From positions 37,988,684-38,052,683 of the forward strand of contig CP141128.1 in the NCBI GenBank assembly GCA_035236585.1: DNA of 64,000 nt, in the 5' to 3' direction. The notes beneath the pieces were generated by a model. It was not told the DNA's origin. It made no database searches and was given only the letters and a program-made list of their open reading frames with translations. Shown piece after piece: positions 9,546 to 21,850 of this stretch. How positions within the stretch are numbered: the stretch's first letter is position 1; each line of letters opens with the position of its first letter. This DNA comes from Warburgia ugandensis. Lineage: Eukaryota; Streptophyta; Magnoliopsida; Canellales; Canellaceae. A program made the translations under genes and the position numbers.

Positions 9546-12500
9546 GTGAAAGGACTAGAAATACTACTTAGCAAATAAGAATTCCAATAGAGGGAATAAT
9601 AAGATATAGAAATCCATAGGGAAAACATTACAATAGATGTAAGGTATGATGTTCAGGTCCAACCTAAAGTCCTGAGTAAACGTACAAAGTACGTTAATAC
9701 TAGTATGTATATAACCATTATTAAGTGAAGTATGTATATAACCATTACTAAGTGAAGAAATGGAGATAAAGAGAAAAAAGTGATAAATTGGAAAATAAGA
9801 TGAAAAAAAATAAAATTCCAACCTTATAAAAAAGGTGAAATGGAGATTTATGAGAAATAGGTGTTAAAGATGAAAACATTAGAAGTATTGTAAATTCAAA
9901 GTTAACATTAAATATATAAAGAAATATAAATGTAGGAATTAGAATTGCTACATGTATAGTATTATGGCAATTAGTTAAATGAAATTAATCATCAAAATAG
10001 AGAGGATATGGCTTGAAAGAAATTTAAGGAGATAGGTGAGAAAGTTCAAAATTTGTAAATGAGAATAGTTTGAAATAAATATGAGTAAGGAGTTAAGCAA
10101 GTATTTTCTCCAAAATTAGTGAGGCAAAGGATTTAGTGGAGAAATGATAAAATTTTAGAACATGAAGAGATGATCTTTGATATTAGAATAAAATGAAAAG
10201 GAAAAGGAGAGTTAGATATGTTAAAGGGACAAAAATATGATCCCAAACTTATTTAGAAAGACAATTAAACCATGAGAATATATGGTTAACAAAGTTAGAA
10301 ATCACCAAGTTAGAAATTATGGTACAAGAATTATGAAATCACCAAGTTAGAAATTATAAAGGTATGACAAATCATTGTGGACATTAGCATTAGAGGATTT
10401 TCAAGGATTAAAGAATTATTGATATAATAACTTTGGTGCTATTGAACATAATTTTGAGACTATCATAAAGAGAAGTACCTTTGGTATAGATGGTAAAATG
10501 GTCATGGAACATGAAAACAAAGAGAAATATTGATTAGGAAAATATAATCATTGATTATCATGAAGAGGAGTACATCTTATTGATCAAGCCAAATGAAGAG
10601 CTAAATATGAATAGAGATATTACTTCCAATTACATGATGGAGTTGGTGATATTGAAAGATTTAAGAAATATAGTAAGGGGAAATATATTTTTGGAGGAAA
10701 GGTGAAATAAAACATGAGAAATGAAAACCAATATTGGTTGTTAAATTTAAGTTTAAAGATGATTGTGAATGAGTTATGAATCCAAATTGTTGGAGAAATA
10801 AGTGGTTAGAAATTTTAACATAGTTTGAAGATTTTCAATCTTACATGAGATTGAATGAGAAAATATCTATAATAGTTGAGGAAAAGAACATCAAATTATA
10901 TGAATGAGTTGAAAGAACAACTTTTTAAGGATATGGAGTGATTATAGCAATTTAAATTATGAGAGTAACAAATTTCTTTTAGGAAAAGAAAAAGGAGGAA
11001 TCAATATAAGGATGCATAAATGATGTTGAGGAAATTAAGTATCCTTTTTCTCTATAAGGATGAGCATTTTCAAATTTATTATTAATTGGGAATTGGAAAT
11101 GCAACATCAAAGTATAAAATCAAAAACAAATTTTAAAGTTCTATGAGTTAGATAACAGATGTTCATGAATTTGAGGAGAATGAAATATATTGAATGAAGT
11201 GGTAATGATATATGGAAATAGATTTCAAGAAATCAAGAGCATTTAGGGGATATATGTTAGACACTTACAAAACTTGTCTTGGAAGTGTACATGTGATTAA
11301 AGAAAGCAAAGTTTAGGTTATATAAATTTTAAGGATAGCATGGAATTTGACCCAACAAAGGTGGAATATGAGATCAAAATATGAAATGACAATGACAATT
11401 AGAGAAATATATCTCTTATTGATTTTATAACATAAGGACATTCTTTTAGTGAAGTTTTGCCATTGGTTACATAAATCCTAAATGAGTTGATAATAGATTA
11501 TTGAGAATTAAAGAATAGCCGATAAATTATGGTATTTGTAAAGACTTGAGAAGGGATGATTACAAAGTCAATATGGACTCTTTTAATTGGAATTATCAAG
11601 AATATCGCAAATAAAGAGTTAGTATGATATGATAAAGGCTATGAGGTACACTTGAAAGAAGCATGAGAAAATGCAAAATCTAGAAATTTTGAAGCCTATG
11701 ACATATAAATATATATATGAGAGGAAAAGAGATAAATATTATCATAGATTGTGAGAATGTTCTGAATATTGTTCTAAATATGAGAAAGAAATAACAAAAG
11801 AGGATCAGGAATATATATGCAAAGTTAAATGACACTATCTTGGAAGGAAAAATGTAGAAAGTCAAGTATAATGAATAAAATGGCACTCAAAGAGTGTTAC
11901 AAAAATAATGGATGGGAATGAGGAAAGATTCATTACAAGGAAACTATTATTCAAGGACAGAATTTGACAAGAAGTTGTCAATAGAAGGAAATAGTAAAGA
12001 AGTATGAACTGTAGAGAAAGTATACACTTCCAAATAATGGAAGAATAAGAAAAGAGAAAATTACTTCCAAAGATTGGAAGGTTGTTACAAAGAACAATAA
12101 TTGAAGTTATAGAATCTAATCAATATGTATTATAAGAAGTCTAAGGACTATACATAGTAGGAAAGCTATGTCCAAACTTTATATGTTGATGTATAGTAGG
12201 AAAGCTATGTCAAGACTTTATATGTTGAAAAAGAATGAGGATGAGCAATAGAAGGTATAATGGAAAATTGTGAAGTATGGAAAGATTGATGAAAATTACC
12301 AGTCAAGTGAAATGGAAGGTTTTTGAAATGAAAGGGATAACTCAATAAGAGTTATTAATACTTTTTGGGAAATTCTAGCAAGAACCAGCTTTAGTATATA
12401 GTGCATTAATAAGGTTAGTCATGGATGAGCATTTTAACCTTTGAGAAGAAGGTAGTATAGGAAAGGAACGAAAGGAAATGGGATTTCCATAAGTGGCAAG

Positions 12501-12580
12501 GCCACATGTGTAAGGCTATGAAAGAATTGTGAAAACTCCTAAGTGAGTTGTATTACAAATTTTGAGGACAAAATTATTAT

Positions 12581-12593
12581 AAGGGGTGAAGAT
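12581..12593 (+). promoter_or_regulatory. Polypurine tract of element A
   Basis: AAGGGGTGAAGAT directly before the 3' LTR start. GAGGACAAAATT, typical of the Tekay/Del pol end, lies about 20 bases upstream and is also present in element C. Confidence 0.7.
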
Positions 12594-13182
12594 TGTAATA
12601 ACCCCAATTTTTGTAATTGATTGAGAAAATTAATAAAGTTTGAGTTTCAGATATTTCGGGATGAAATATTAGGGTTATTTAGAATATACTTTTTATAAAA
12701 ATATAATCAAATAATAAGACATGTAAATTTAAATTAAACTTAGCAAACCCTTCAAAATGACTGTAAGCATGACAAATTCTAAATTCGGATAAAAAATCCT
12801 TAAGTTTCTTCAATTCTTGGACAAAAGGGTAAAATAGTAATTTTACCCAAAAATCAAAATATGAGACATCAAAATTTAGAATGTACTAAGAAATATGAAT
12901 CCAACGCCACTAAGTACACTCAAATCAGAGATCATGGGTATAAAACCCAAAATTTTATACATAAATGGCAAAATGATCTTTTTACACCATATGGGGCCCA
13001 CAAGGGACCCAAAAAAGAATCTTATGAACAGCCCACTTGAAGTCAAGGGTCAACAAACATCAGCTAGTCTTGGGGAAGAAAAATGGAGCATGGGAAAGAA
13101 AAAATGGAGCATGAGAGACTTTCATGCCATTTAATAATAAAAAATTAAATATTATAATCATGAAAAAAGGACCCAAAATGCC

Positions 13183-13190
13183 TATAAATA
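13183..13190 (+). promoter_or_regulatory. TATA box in element A 3' LTR
   Basis: TATAAATA, about 590 bp from the LTR start. Same position and context as in the 5' LTR and solo LTR A'. Confidence 0.5.
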
Positions 13191-13561
13191 CAACCCCAAA
13201 AATCCTCCAAAAATACTCCTAAAATTCCCATGAAATTTTCTTCACTCTCCCTGAAAAATTAGACTTAGATCCCTCCCCAAAAATCCAAAATTTCCAAGAG
13301 ATATCTCTCTTTTCAATTTCTTTTCTTTTTAGATTGGAACAAGAGACCTAAAATCAATTAGGCACTCTGTTCCAAATCTAATATCATCAATTCCACTGTC
13401 CAAAACTTCCCAACATATCTTAGCTGTAAAACCCCCAAATCAATTTCAAGATCAAACGGTTCAAACAACGATAATTTGTAAGAAAGGTGGATCTTGGGCC
13501 ATATCTTCATCAAAGGGTATTTCTTTTAAATTGGATAATAAACAATATTTTTTCTCCAATT

Positions 13562-13569
13562 AGGTAGGT
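13562..13569 (+). promoter_or_regulatory. Splice-donor-like site in LTR leader
   Basis: AG|GTAGGT about 380 bp after the TATA box, behind a T-rich stretch. The equivalent is kept in A' (31703-31710, minus) and B2 (38169-38176), and is a stronger CAG|GTAAGT in B1 (27292-27300). Use as an intron donor is inferred only from the consensus match and recurrence. Confidence 0.35.
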
Positions 13570-13829
13570 GGGAATACTTTATATAGATGTTTACTACTGG
13601 TTTATGTAATTTTTAGTTTACTGTAATTTATTTTGGTAATAAAAAGGTAAAAATAAAGTAAACATTAGAACCCTTAATTCAGGATAATGAAGTGCTCAGA
13701 TGAAAATTCTGACTGCACCAATCGATCCAGAAGGGTCCAAAACCCCTAGGATAGAAGTTTCACAATGATTGGAGACGTTTTGGGCCCTCAATTAAGAGAG
13801 GATTGATTGGACGGTCCAAAATGGACTGT

Positions 13830-14165
13830 TTGATCTCCGGATCTAACAGTGCCCAAGACACACGCGTGACGCAGCGTCAGAAACGGCGCACGCAGAAATG
13901 TTCCACGTGCGCTGCGCATGGGACATCGTCCCAAGCGAGATGGTGGTGCGTCCGTCGCTTTACGATCGTCCCATTTACGGGCACGCGGACGATGAGCATC
14001 CTGCTTGTCCCGTCCGCATCGGTGGAAGTCCCAGACAGGCGCTTCCATCGCGCCTCAGTGGTGAACGAGCCCGACAAGTGGGAGCGTTCTGCCCGGCTTT
14101 CTCATTCTGCCTGAAAGATCTGGGCCATCCATTTTGGTGGGCCGAGGTCAAATCCAGGCCCTAGG
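13830..14165 (+). other. GC-rich, CpG-rich island with small ORF in LTR A leader
   Basis: Marked rise in G+C and CpG compared with the surrounding AT-rich LTR, with several open frames. The frame at 13898-14164 (88 aa) is collinear with the 148-aa frame in the equivalent part of solo LTR A' (31028-31474, minus). Both contain PSEM, a DDE with similar spacing, FCP and LG.PF. No protein family was recognised. It could be a leader ORF or simply stop-poor GC-rich DNA. It is deleted from the 5' LTR. Confidence 0.5.
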
Positions 14166-17067
14166 AAGGGCTGTGAACTTCCAGATCTAATTTCAGAGAC
14201 ATCTAAACTCCAAATTGAGATTGGAAAGAAGCTATGGAAATCTTGAAACCTCTATTTTCTAATGAAATGATAAAATCTAGAAATTATGTAATACAACTTT
14301 CTGTATTAAAGAAACAAGTTTCCAATTAGCTAGATCTTCAAGATCTGAGATGATCAGATCTTGGAAATATATTTTACTAATGATATACTATTGAAATAAA
14401 GTGATATCTATGGTTTATTTGGACATATCTGAGATATATTAAGGGATCTACCCATTATGGTAGAAAAACCCTAAAAATACAAAGGGACCCACTTGATCAA
14501 TGAGATCAAGTGTGATCAGATCCTTAGGATGGATAAAATGAATGTTGATATGATGAAATCTAAGAAATCATGGATGGATTATGACAAAAATGGATCAATA
14601 TGATCTTTGGACCTTAATAAAGAAAATCCCCTAAATATAACTAATACCCTTAATCAAAGGAAAAGATCTAAAATCTAATGGTTGGATCATAAGTAAAGGT
14701 TTCTAAAAATGTTAATGTAATTAGTTTCATTTTATATAACAGCATTTTAAATATGATTATGTTATAAAGCGTGCTAGTATAACATTTAGACTTTAGCATG
14801 ATATGTGATTTCATTGTTATCATAAGGTGCTAAATTTAATTATCTTAGGGGCACTTTAGTATGATTTCATGCCATTCTAACTTAGGACCATGCTAGAATT
14901 TCATATAAGTTTATACTATAGTATGAGATTATACCTTAAGTCCATATTAGTTTAAATTGAGTTATTAAGGTATATTAGTTGGAAATCATGTTAGAGTAAT
15001 TTTAAGTACCTTGCCCCATTATCATTAAGTGTTAAATTATGTAGTTTTATGCTTTGAATTCATAATTCATTTATGGTTAAATGTTATTAGTAGATCTACT
15101 TGTTATGAGATAAAGAGCATAAAACATCAAAAATGTAATCTAATGAGAAAGTAGAGTTTCATGACACAAATAAGAATGGAGTACTTTGGACTTAATTAGT
15201 AAGGGCTATAGTTAGTAGGACAATATAAGGATTATCAAATCCTTGGCCCAAACTAGGAGAAGAATAATAAACCCCATGAATGACATTATAAATATTCATG
15301 GACTTAATTAAAATCCATTAGAAAGAGTACTTAGGGTAAACATGCGTATAGGAACCTTATGAAAGGTTGAGCTATGGTCATTCTAGTGAATGATGAACAT
15401 AGTGGTTAAGGGGGTTATCTAATAGAGCCTCGCTCTTCCCCTACCTTCCGTTGACGTTTGTGAGGTCTAAATGCCTCCTTATATGAGAGGAAAAGAAGTA
15501 ACCACTTTGTGTTCACCCATTCAGCTAGTAAGCCTTAGCCAATTGGAAATAAGATGAGTAGTCTAGATTTAGGCTTGAACAAGTTACCTTCAACCAGCAC
15601 ATTAACTGGTTGAATAATAATAATAAGAGCATAAAAGGTCAGTAAATTGCCTAACCCTAATAAAAACAATAAGTAAGATAAAGATGATCAAACAAGATCC
15701 ATTAGATCTTAGATGATCAAGAACAATAAGAAATAGAATATTATATTGTACTTAGTATGCATGTTTATTAGTATGCTTGTTATAGTTCATTAGATTAGAT
15801 AATCCAAAGCCTTGATCAAAGATGATTTAAGGAAGAAAACCAAGATCATCCTCCTTAGGGATGATCCAATAGCTTAACTTAGATCAAAGAAGAACTAGAT
15901 GATAAAAGATCTAGGGCCCTGATCTTTATCAACATGTATAGATTGTAAATCAATGGATCTATGAAAGATCAAGATCAAGGAAAAGGACACACAAAGACTT
16001 AGAGATAGAAAAATACTTAGATATGAATGATTTAAAAATCATTCTAAACATTAGATCTAGTGATCAAAAGGATTGTTCAAAATTTATATATTGACAATAT
16101 GTATGGATGTACTGATTACATACATCAGTTAGGATCATGGAAGATTGGGGAAAAGAGATCAATCCTTAAAGGTAGGAGGATTTGATGAATGCATTTACAT
16201 GAGATATACATGATTGTACTCATGATCTTATGTTGGCACGAGTAATGTTAATACTTGTATTAAATCTCTTGAAAACCTTATGATCCAACCAAACACATAT
16301 AAAATGGTTAAGGACTAAACTATAAGTGAGTAGGGAACTAGAAAATATTTTAGCCCTAAGTAAACAGACATATGGTCTGATATATATGAAATCTATTTTA
16401 GATACAAGCTTGGAGGCTTGTGAGTTTGTTTTAATAGGCATAAGCCTAGGGGAATGTTATTACTAGAGGAGTTATGATGGTTTGGCCACCCGCTCCTTGA
16501 AATTTGATAATATGATGATACCTTGCCCAAAGAGGGGCTAAAAGTCGGGTGGTGGCAATTATGGGAAGGCCACCACTGTGAAAGTCTTGCCCTCTCATAG
16601 GGTCAGTGACATAATATTTTCCACCGTGGTATCAGTGGTGAACAGGATAGCTATCTGAGCGCGCTAGTATGGATCAGACTGCAACATAGCAACCTTTTTG
16701 ATTATTTTGCACTATGATGCATATGAGAATAGGCAAAGTGAAATGCCTTATGTTGCAGCATAATGAAATGCTAGGTAATTGTATATTACCAATATTTTCC
16801 AAGAAGGGAAATTCCTAGTATAAGATCAGCTGTAATACTAAATTCTCATAATGGAGAGATTTGGTCAACTTAGTTGGGAATGAAATTTGACTACTTTCAT
16901 AAATTTAACTGGTTTACTCATGAAGAGTATGTATGGATATAGATATACATAAATTACAAAGTAAAGAGTAGAGACATAAATATGTTGAGATATAATGGGA
17001 TTATGTAGTGTTGGAATTATATTGTCAATTATTATGCTTCTTAAATCCCCTACCAAGCATTGCTTGC

Positions 17068-17096
17068 TGAGATATTGTAAATGTTGCAATATCTCA
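17068..17096 (+). other. Conserved hairpin H1, element A 3' LTR
   Basis: Ten-base perfect stem TGAGATATTG / CAATATCTCA with a 9-base loop, preceded by the palindrome CAAGCATTGCTTG. Same relative position as in the other LTRs. Confidence 0.75.
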
Positions 17097-17503
17097 GATA
17101 ATGGGAAGGAGAGTTAGGAGCTGAAAATGCTAGAAGACATGAAGAGAATAATCTTCAAGATATACCCTTGACGAAATGTATTTTTCTTTATTGAGAGTTT
17201 TATTGTATGGTGAGCTTGATTTTTGGATTATGTAATTTGGACAAGTATTGTAATAGATTTGGCTGTACTGTGAACCATTGGATGGATCCTGGAGTTTAAT
17301 AAAAGTATATTCCTTCAATGGAATTTATTTTGTACACTCAAATTGTACTTATGTTATGTATGAAGTGGTGACTTGGGTTTTCAAAACAAGTTCTAAAGAA
17401 AAGAATTTCTGCTGCTTTGTTTTGCCAAAAAGTTTTACACTCTTAAGGGCCCTGCCTTTCAAAATACATTACAAAACGTGTTACAAAAACCTGGGTCATC
17501 ACA

Positions 17504-18240
17504 GCCTTAGAGGGGATGGCCTAGATTTCTTTGGGATTTTCTTATCTACCCTTGGTTTTCTCTTCTTTTTTCTTAGCCCACCATTATTGTCTCCATCCAA
17601 TAAGCTTTAAGCTAGGTGGGACATCCCCCTCCCTTTGAATAAGATGTTTGCCTCTTAAAAACAAGTAAGCAGTCCATTGAAAAAATCTCCACCAATGGGG
17701 CTTCAGTATAGTCTTCAATGTAGTCTATATTATAATTGCCCCATCCTTGTTTGATCAAAGTCCCATTGGTTTCTTAGGATATACATAAACAAGGATAGAT
17801 CTTGGCCTTTGAATGCTTAAAAAGTAAGACGATTTCATTTATCAAAAATTGTCTCTCTCTTCACTTCCTTATTTTTCTCATTTTATCTTTCTTATTTCTT
17901 CATGCAAATTCATGGAATAAAGGGAAATGTACCACCTTGCATGGAAAATTTGTCCAAACCCTTTAGTGGTCTCCCCTTTTGGTTGAGTAAGATAGAGTGT
18001 AAGGTCCGAGCCCAGATCTTCTACCTTGTTTTACCACAAAAATGCTCCTATTGTATGTAACCAATTTATATGATTTAAGCTTCTCTGATAAGCTTCCCAA
18101 GGTGATGGATGGCTTGCATGCATGCATGAAAAGTTTTGTCACCTTACTTTTGATGTGAACACTCTTTTTAATATGGATGAGGCCAATGTTCCACTTAGGG
18201 TTTCTGACTGCTTTGGATTTGTAGAGCTGGTGTCCAACTC
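17504..18240 (+). repeat. Direct repeat copy R2, right part
   Basis: Continuation of R2 after element A. Landmarks shared with R1 in order are the GGGATGGCCTAG/GGATGGCTA block, 'attttcttatc', CTCCATCCAAT, CTCCACCAAT..TAGTCTTC, 'aggtgatgga' with CATG repeats near 18117, and 'agggtttct' near 18198. Non-coding. Confidence 0.5.
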
Positions 18241-19090
18241 TGTCCAAGAGTTCCTAATCCCCCTCACTTTCTAGGTATGATGCTCTTTAGGAGAACAAAA
18301 GTTTCACATGTTCAGGATGGCTCATATTCATATCCGAATTGTCTCATAAGGCATGCCAAATTATAGAAAGTGGTATTGGGGTAACCAATGAAAGGCCTGT
18401 AATTGTTGGCCCCACAACCATATAGGAACCACTCCCCATTACAAGAGGTCATTTTCCACCTAATATATGTGGCCCCAATATCCTCCAACCAATTTCCCGA
18501 TCAATCTTTGTGGTAGTTTCAAGGGTAACTTTGGGCCCTCAACAAAGACTAGAAAGTGATAGGCCTAATATTGAGTAGATAGGATATGGAAATCCTCTTT
18601 CTAAGTAAAAGTTGCATTAGAAAATCAATGATTAGTAGAAAACCAAGAGATGAACCTAGAAAGGAAAAAATTCAAAGGATCAAGAACTTGCATGAAGAAC
18701 ACTCATGCTCCCAAATCATCAATGCATGTGAGTGTCTTAGTAAGGAAGAAAGGGTTGTGGTTGACATTATGGTCCATGACTTGGTACACAATCTAAATCA
18801 GTTTGGAAGTAACTCTAGGGCCATAATGATGAAGGTAGGTTAAGGAAAATAGGCAAACAATGTAACTAGTAAGAATTCATTCACTATTTCCTCCCAGTGT
18901 CCACTTTGCAAAGTCTTGTAGCAAAAAGTCAATTGCAATAACCCTCAAGTTCCCAAACCCTTAAAGGGCATGTAAGTGTTTACCTCCACCTCATTCAAAT
19001 GAAGGAGCCTATAAAACAATAAAAAATTTGTGAAGCTAGTAGGAGAACCCAAGAAATCCTCAATATCGTTATGCGCTCACATCAAGTTCC
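18241..19090. other. Unassigned DNA with an unrecognised 85-codon frame
   Basis: No repeat boundary or known gene seen. A frame at 18586-18843 (plus) encodes 85 aa with a basic first half and an acidic, hydrophobic second half (CLSKEERVVVDIMVHDLV). It is more protein-like than the other small frames but matches no family I recognise. It may be an exon-like fragment or chance. Confidence 0.3.
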
Positions 19091-19095
19091 TAAAG

Positions 19096-21836
19096 TGTAA
19101 TACCCCAAATTTTTATTATATTTTATGCTCTTAATTGAATTACAATAAAAAAAAACATGGAATTGGAATTCCAAGAATTTAGATTTATAAGAATAACTAA
19201 TGAAAAACATATAATTGACCGATAAAACATGAATATTCATAGTCAAGATGGAATTATCATTTCAATTATACTTAATATCCTAAAATCAAAGTTTGAACTA
19301 GTAATTTGTAATTATTTTAACTAAAGTATTTAATTTTAAAATTTAAGAAAGGACGAAAAGGTCAAATCACTTTAAGTGAGCCTTCCTGATGAAATTCTAC
19401 ATTTCAAATTGTAGAACATGTCAATTAAAAGCTATTATTAAGAATGATTTCTAAAACTACTTACTAATAATTGTAATATTTAAACATTTTAACTAAAATA
19501 GAAATAACAAATGAATAAAATATACTTTTTCCTCCAACATGTGGAATAACACTGCATCATGTCCTAGACCACACAAGCCAACCAAGCCTCCTAGTCATAA
19601 CACCATGTCATCATTTCCTTTTTTCCATCGCTGTTGCACAATCTTGATGATCCGCCCAATTAACAAACAACTGATGCAAACTCAGAGGAGGAGAAGAGGA
19701 AGAAGGAAGAGAGGATAGAGAAGAAGAAGAAGAGAAGGAAAGAAGAGATAGAGTGTGAGATCGAAAGAACTCGCCTATGGCACTATGGTGAGAAGCTCTC
19801 AGGTAAAGATATACAAAGGACACCGAAGAGAACCACGACTCTTAGGTAGAGATAGACCTGGGTCAACCAGCTCAACGGTAATCAAATCAATCATACATTA
19901 GATCAAACTAGTATTTAAGGGATCAAAGATAGAATTGCTATCAGATCATATTTAAATTATTTTATTTTATTTAAATTAAATAATACAAATTATAGGAAAA
20001 TATCCATGATTAGACTATTTAAATTATTAATTAGACTAGTCTAATGGTTAAATCATTCCAATGACTTTATATTAGTAAGTTTGAATATTAGGTTGATTTA
20101 GAAATATTGAACTGACCGATCAAAATTTAATTTGACCATCAAACCAATCTAACAAACATTGACATGTGAAATAGACTATCTCTAAGTTAGAGATCAATAA
20201 GAATAGAGGATAATTAGATGATTTATATGATTGATCTTTAATTAATGGCTAGGATTTGATAATATGACAAAAATAAGATTAGTGATAACTAAAGACAAAA
20301 TTATCTTAATTGATGATGATCATAAACCAAATAAACTGAAACTAAGAGTTACGGAAAGGAAAAATAACATTGTACTGTAATGTATTGACAAATATGTCTT
20401 ACTGATATGGATTGAGCATATTACATATCTTGAAGGATTGGTATCTCACATTTGAGGTAACTAGAATCTTAAGATGCAAAATTTCTAAATTGTATGATCT
20501 TTTGATAAATCATGCTATGATTAGCTATTATCATGATATTTGAGTTGCATGAATTATTTATAAAATGCAATGATTATGTGCTATTATACATGCAGTATTC
20601 ATGACATGATTTATGAAATGAAAATATTAAAGTCCTATATATGAAATTCTTATATTATGATTCTATTCCATGGATGGAAAATGCATGATTTAAGAATACA
20701 CTGCATGTTTTATCTCTATGTTGTTTGATTTGAAAGCTTGAAGAGCTTGATTATGGTATGGGGTACCAATTATATGTATAAATATAGTATTTTTGTGGAT
20801 TTACAATGGACAAGTAGGTAGCCTAATGATTTTATTATATTCAAGCATGGAGATCTGATGGATTTGTTTTAGACAAGCATGGGCTTGGTGCATACTATGT
20901 TAGGAGAGTAGTAAGGTTTGGCTACCTGCTTTTTGAAACTTATGATATTAACACCCTACCCATAACAAGGTAAAATGCCAAGTGGTGGCAATTATGTGAA
21001 GGCCCCACTATGACAATCTATCTCCTCAGATAGACATAACTATGTATTATTCCATAATTGGTGTTGGTGGAGGATGGCTGTGGATCCCAGCACATGGGAT
21101 GATCTATGCAGCATAGTAATCCATGATTTTAGCATAGTGCTATGACCACAACTAAGTTATAGCATGTGTGCTTCTTCTTTTTTCTTTTTCTTTTTTTTTT
21201 GTGACCTATTACTATGAGCATGACTAAGTGATAGTACTCAAGACTATATGGCATGATGATATGTCTGATATTATTCATGACCATTATGTGGACTAGCAGT
21301 GACTGGATTTATGAACCCAATTGTGACTAGATGTATGTGGGCCCTGTTGATAATTATATATTACTATTTTACAAGTTTGATGTTATTAAACTTGTATTTC
21401 TTTTCAAAATGTTTATTCAAAATTTCAATCATGATTTGCAAATGACATTGCATCACTAGATTTATTTATTATATATATTGAAATATTGAAATAATGACAT
21501 TTGGATTGCATATGTATATTTGATGCATTGGGACTTTAATTGTAATAATATAGGGTAATAATATAGGGACTGTAGCTATTGACTTGATGGATTGGGAAAA
21601 AGTAAACTTATTTAAAATTGGTTTACTTGAAAGGAAAAATCAATTTGATTTTTTAAAATTTAAAGTTGAATTAAATTAGAGAATAAATGAGAAGTTAAAG
21701 AATGACACTAGGGATTTTGAAATGAATTTTAAAGAAAACATTTTCTCTTGTCTGCTATCTAAACATTTTTCTAAAATTGGGCCCCACATTTTGAAAAGAA
21801 TTGAAAAGTAATGTTATAAAAACTTGGGTCATCATA
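19096..21836 (+). repeat. Element C 5' LTR
   Basis: 2741 bp. Collinear with the 3' LTR segments 25511-25858, 36787-37115, about 42650-42765 and 45108-47328. It lacks about 300 bp near 21470 that the 3' LTR has (46690-46960), including hairpin H1. It ends GGGTCATCATA. The T-rich stretch near 21178-21200 (also at 46316-46336) is a shared feature. Confidence 0.8.
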
Positions 21837-21838
21837 GT

Positions 21839-21850
21839 TGGCATCAGAGC
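21839..21850 (+). promoter_or_regulatory. Primer-binding site, element C
   Basis: TGGCATCAGAGC, one base different from the initiator Met tRNA complement used by element A, two bases after the LTR end. Confidence 0.8.

Larger units (their letters stand above)
8891..12593 (+). other. Element A internal region, essentially non-coding
   Basis: 3.7 kb, strongly A-rich, with stops in all frames. A gag-like start MPPKR is at 9015, followed by a stop after a few residues. Reading on in that frame gives a residue mix plausible for a chromovirus gag N-terminus up to about 9200. No protease, RT, RNase H or integrase motif could be recognised by eye, unlike in element C. Short frames at 9564-9821 and 11680-11886 (minus strand) are low-complexity shadows. 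This is what is expected of a non-autonomous LARD, or of a very diverged copy. Confidence 0.6.
4960..17503 (+). mobile_element. Element A: LARD-like LTR retrotransposon with giant LTRs
   Basis: Complete LTR element. The 5' LTR (4960-8890) and 3' LTR (12594-17503) flank a 3703-bp internal region. The LTR begins TGTAATAACCCC (first base mutated in the 5' copy) and ends GGGTCATCACA. A primer-binding site matching plant initiator Met tRNA follows the 5' LTR, and a purine tract precedes the 3' LTR. The TSD is GCCT(T), at 4956-4959 and 17504-17508. No open gag-pol survives, although LTR divergence is only a few percent. That fits a large retrotransposon derivative mobilised in trans by a related chromovirus. 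Placement near Tekay/Del rests on the LTR start, the GAGGACAAAATT motif before the purine tract, and similarity to element C. Confidence 0.85.
12594..17503 (+). repeat. Element A 3' LTR, full length
   Basis: 4910 bp, TGTAATAACCCC to GGGTCATCACA. It carries all parts lost from the 5' copy: the leader after the TATA box, a splice-donor-like site at 13562-13569 and a GC-rich island at 13830-14165. It is followed by GCCTT, matching the left TSD. Small frames at 16220-16441, 16865-17089, 17130-17318 and 17278-17610 mirror those in the 5' LTR and are not genes. Confidence 0.85.

Noticed and set aside
13803-14114. Overlapping frames on both strands in the GC-rich island (103, 86, 66 codons)
   Set aside because: Several frames are open at once, as expected from GC-rich DNA. 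Only the frame kept in solo LTR A' (13898-14164) was retained for comment.
18586-18843. 85-codon frame considered as a host gene or exon
   Set aside because: Protein-like composition but no recognisable family, promoter or splice structure. Kept only as a note in the unassigned region.
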